From positions 1-14,174 of the forward strand of contig JALQUQ010000028.1 of NCBI GenBank assembly GCA_023263735.1: a stretch of 14,174 nucleotides of DNA, read 5' to 3'. The translations under genes and the position numbers were made by a program. Under the pieces are notes generated by a model that worked only from the letters and a program-made list of their open reading frames with translations, ran no database searches and was not told the origin of the DNA. This document shows, in pieces, positions 14,043-14,174 of this stretch (positions within the stretch are counted from its first letter, which is position 1; each line of letters begins with the position of its first letter). Origin of the DNA: Paracoccaceae bacterium. Lineage in GTDB: Bacteria; Pseudomonadota; Alphaproteobacteria; Rhodobacterales; Rhodobacteraceae.

Positions 14043-14072
14043 GATAAGGGCGCAAGGGTCGCGCGCGGTCAA
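14043..14072 (-). promoter_or_regulatory. Candidate bactofilin promoter
   Basis: On the minus strand TTGACC (14067-14072), an 18-nt spacer and CTTATC (14043-14048) would start transcription about 20 nt before the bactofilin ATG. The -35 box is good and the -10 box weak. If real, the last 159 nt of the window are mostly non-coding. Confidence 0.35.
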
Positions 14073-14174
14073 GTCTTGCGCGACGATCCTGCGGGTTTTC
14101 GCCGGTTTTCTTGGGGATCGCCCAAGTGCGGGAGCGGTTTTGCGGGGCAGCACCTGGCAGACCGGTCTTGGGCC

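Noticed and set aside
14008..14174. A minus-strand frame running in from the window edge and ending at a TAA that overlaps the bactofilin start by 8 nt, possibly the end of an upstream peptidase gene.
   Set aside because: Its 54 visible residues are mostly basic with no recognisable motif, another frame is equally open there, and a promoter-like pair lies inside it. More upstream sequence would settle it.

Overview
The window looks like chromosomal DNA of an alphaproteobacterium, most likely Rhodobacteraceae (Rhodobacter/Paracoccus-like). The base composition is GC-rich. The gene set is typical of the group: a ChpT-type phosphotransferase, a DUF3553 protein, an ornithine-lipid olsBA pair, an alphaproteobacterial heme A synthase and a bactofilin. 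I see no rRNA, tRNA, CRISPR array, insertion sequence or integrase. The genes are densely packed and three gene pairs share a 4-nt ATGA overlap.

Layout. (1) 1-5102, plus strand: the 3' end of a fused TRAP transporter permease of the TAXI type, a DUF1850 protein, a DctB-like sensor kinase and a DctD-like NtrC-family activator. This reads as a solute-uptake module with its own two-component regulator; the solute-binding protein is presumably upstream of the window. The activator has GAFPGA where GAFTGA is usual, and its synonymous codon choice changes about a third of the way in. (2) 5109-5912: chpT (minus) and a DUF3553 gene (plus), divergent and about 30 nt apart. (3) 5913-7675: a 165-nt regulatory gap with two palindromic elements, then olsB-olsA for ornithine lipid synthesis. 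(4) 7679-8681, minus strand: a divergent thiamine-phosphate-synthase-like barrel and a TfoX N-terminal-domain protein. (5) 8747-12236, plus strand: trmJ (tRNA 2'-O-methyltransferase), ctaA (heme A synthase) and an M32 metallocarboxypeptidase overlapping ctaA, closed by a strong hairpin. (6) 12294-13568: a crotonase-fold protein (minus) divergent from a PaaI-type hotdog thioesterase (plus), with an inverted repeat in the 63-nt gap. (7) 13635-14015, minus strand: a small bactofilin with its own terminator.

How the genes fit together. Segments 1 and 3 each look like an operon with a clear joint job: regulated solute import, and two-step ornithine lipid synthesis. The rest is a mosaic of core genes. 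I found no clearly new defence or mobile system. The points most worth a second look are the GAFPGA activator, the crotonase without either catalytic glutamate, the ThiE-like protein without the ThiE active site, and several short palindromes in the intergenic gaps.
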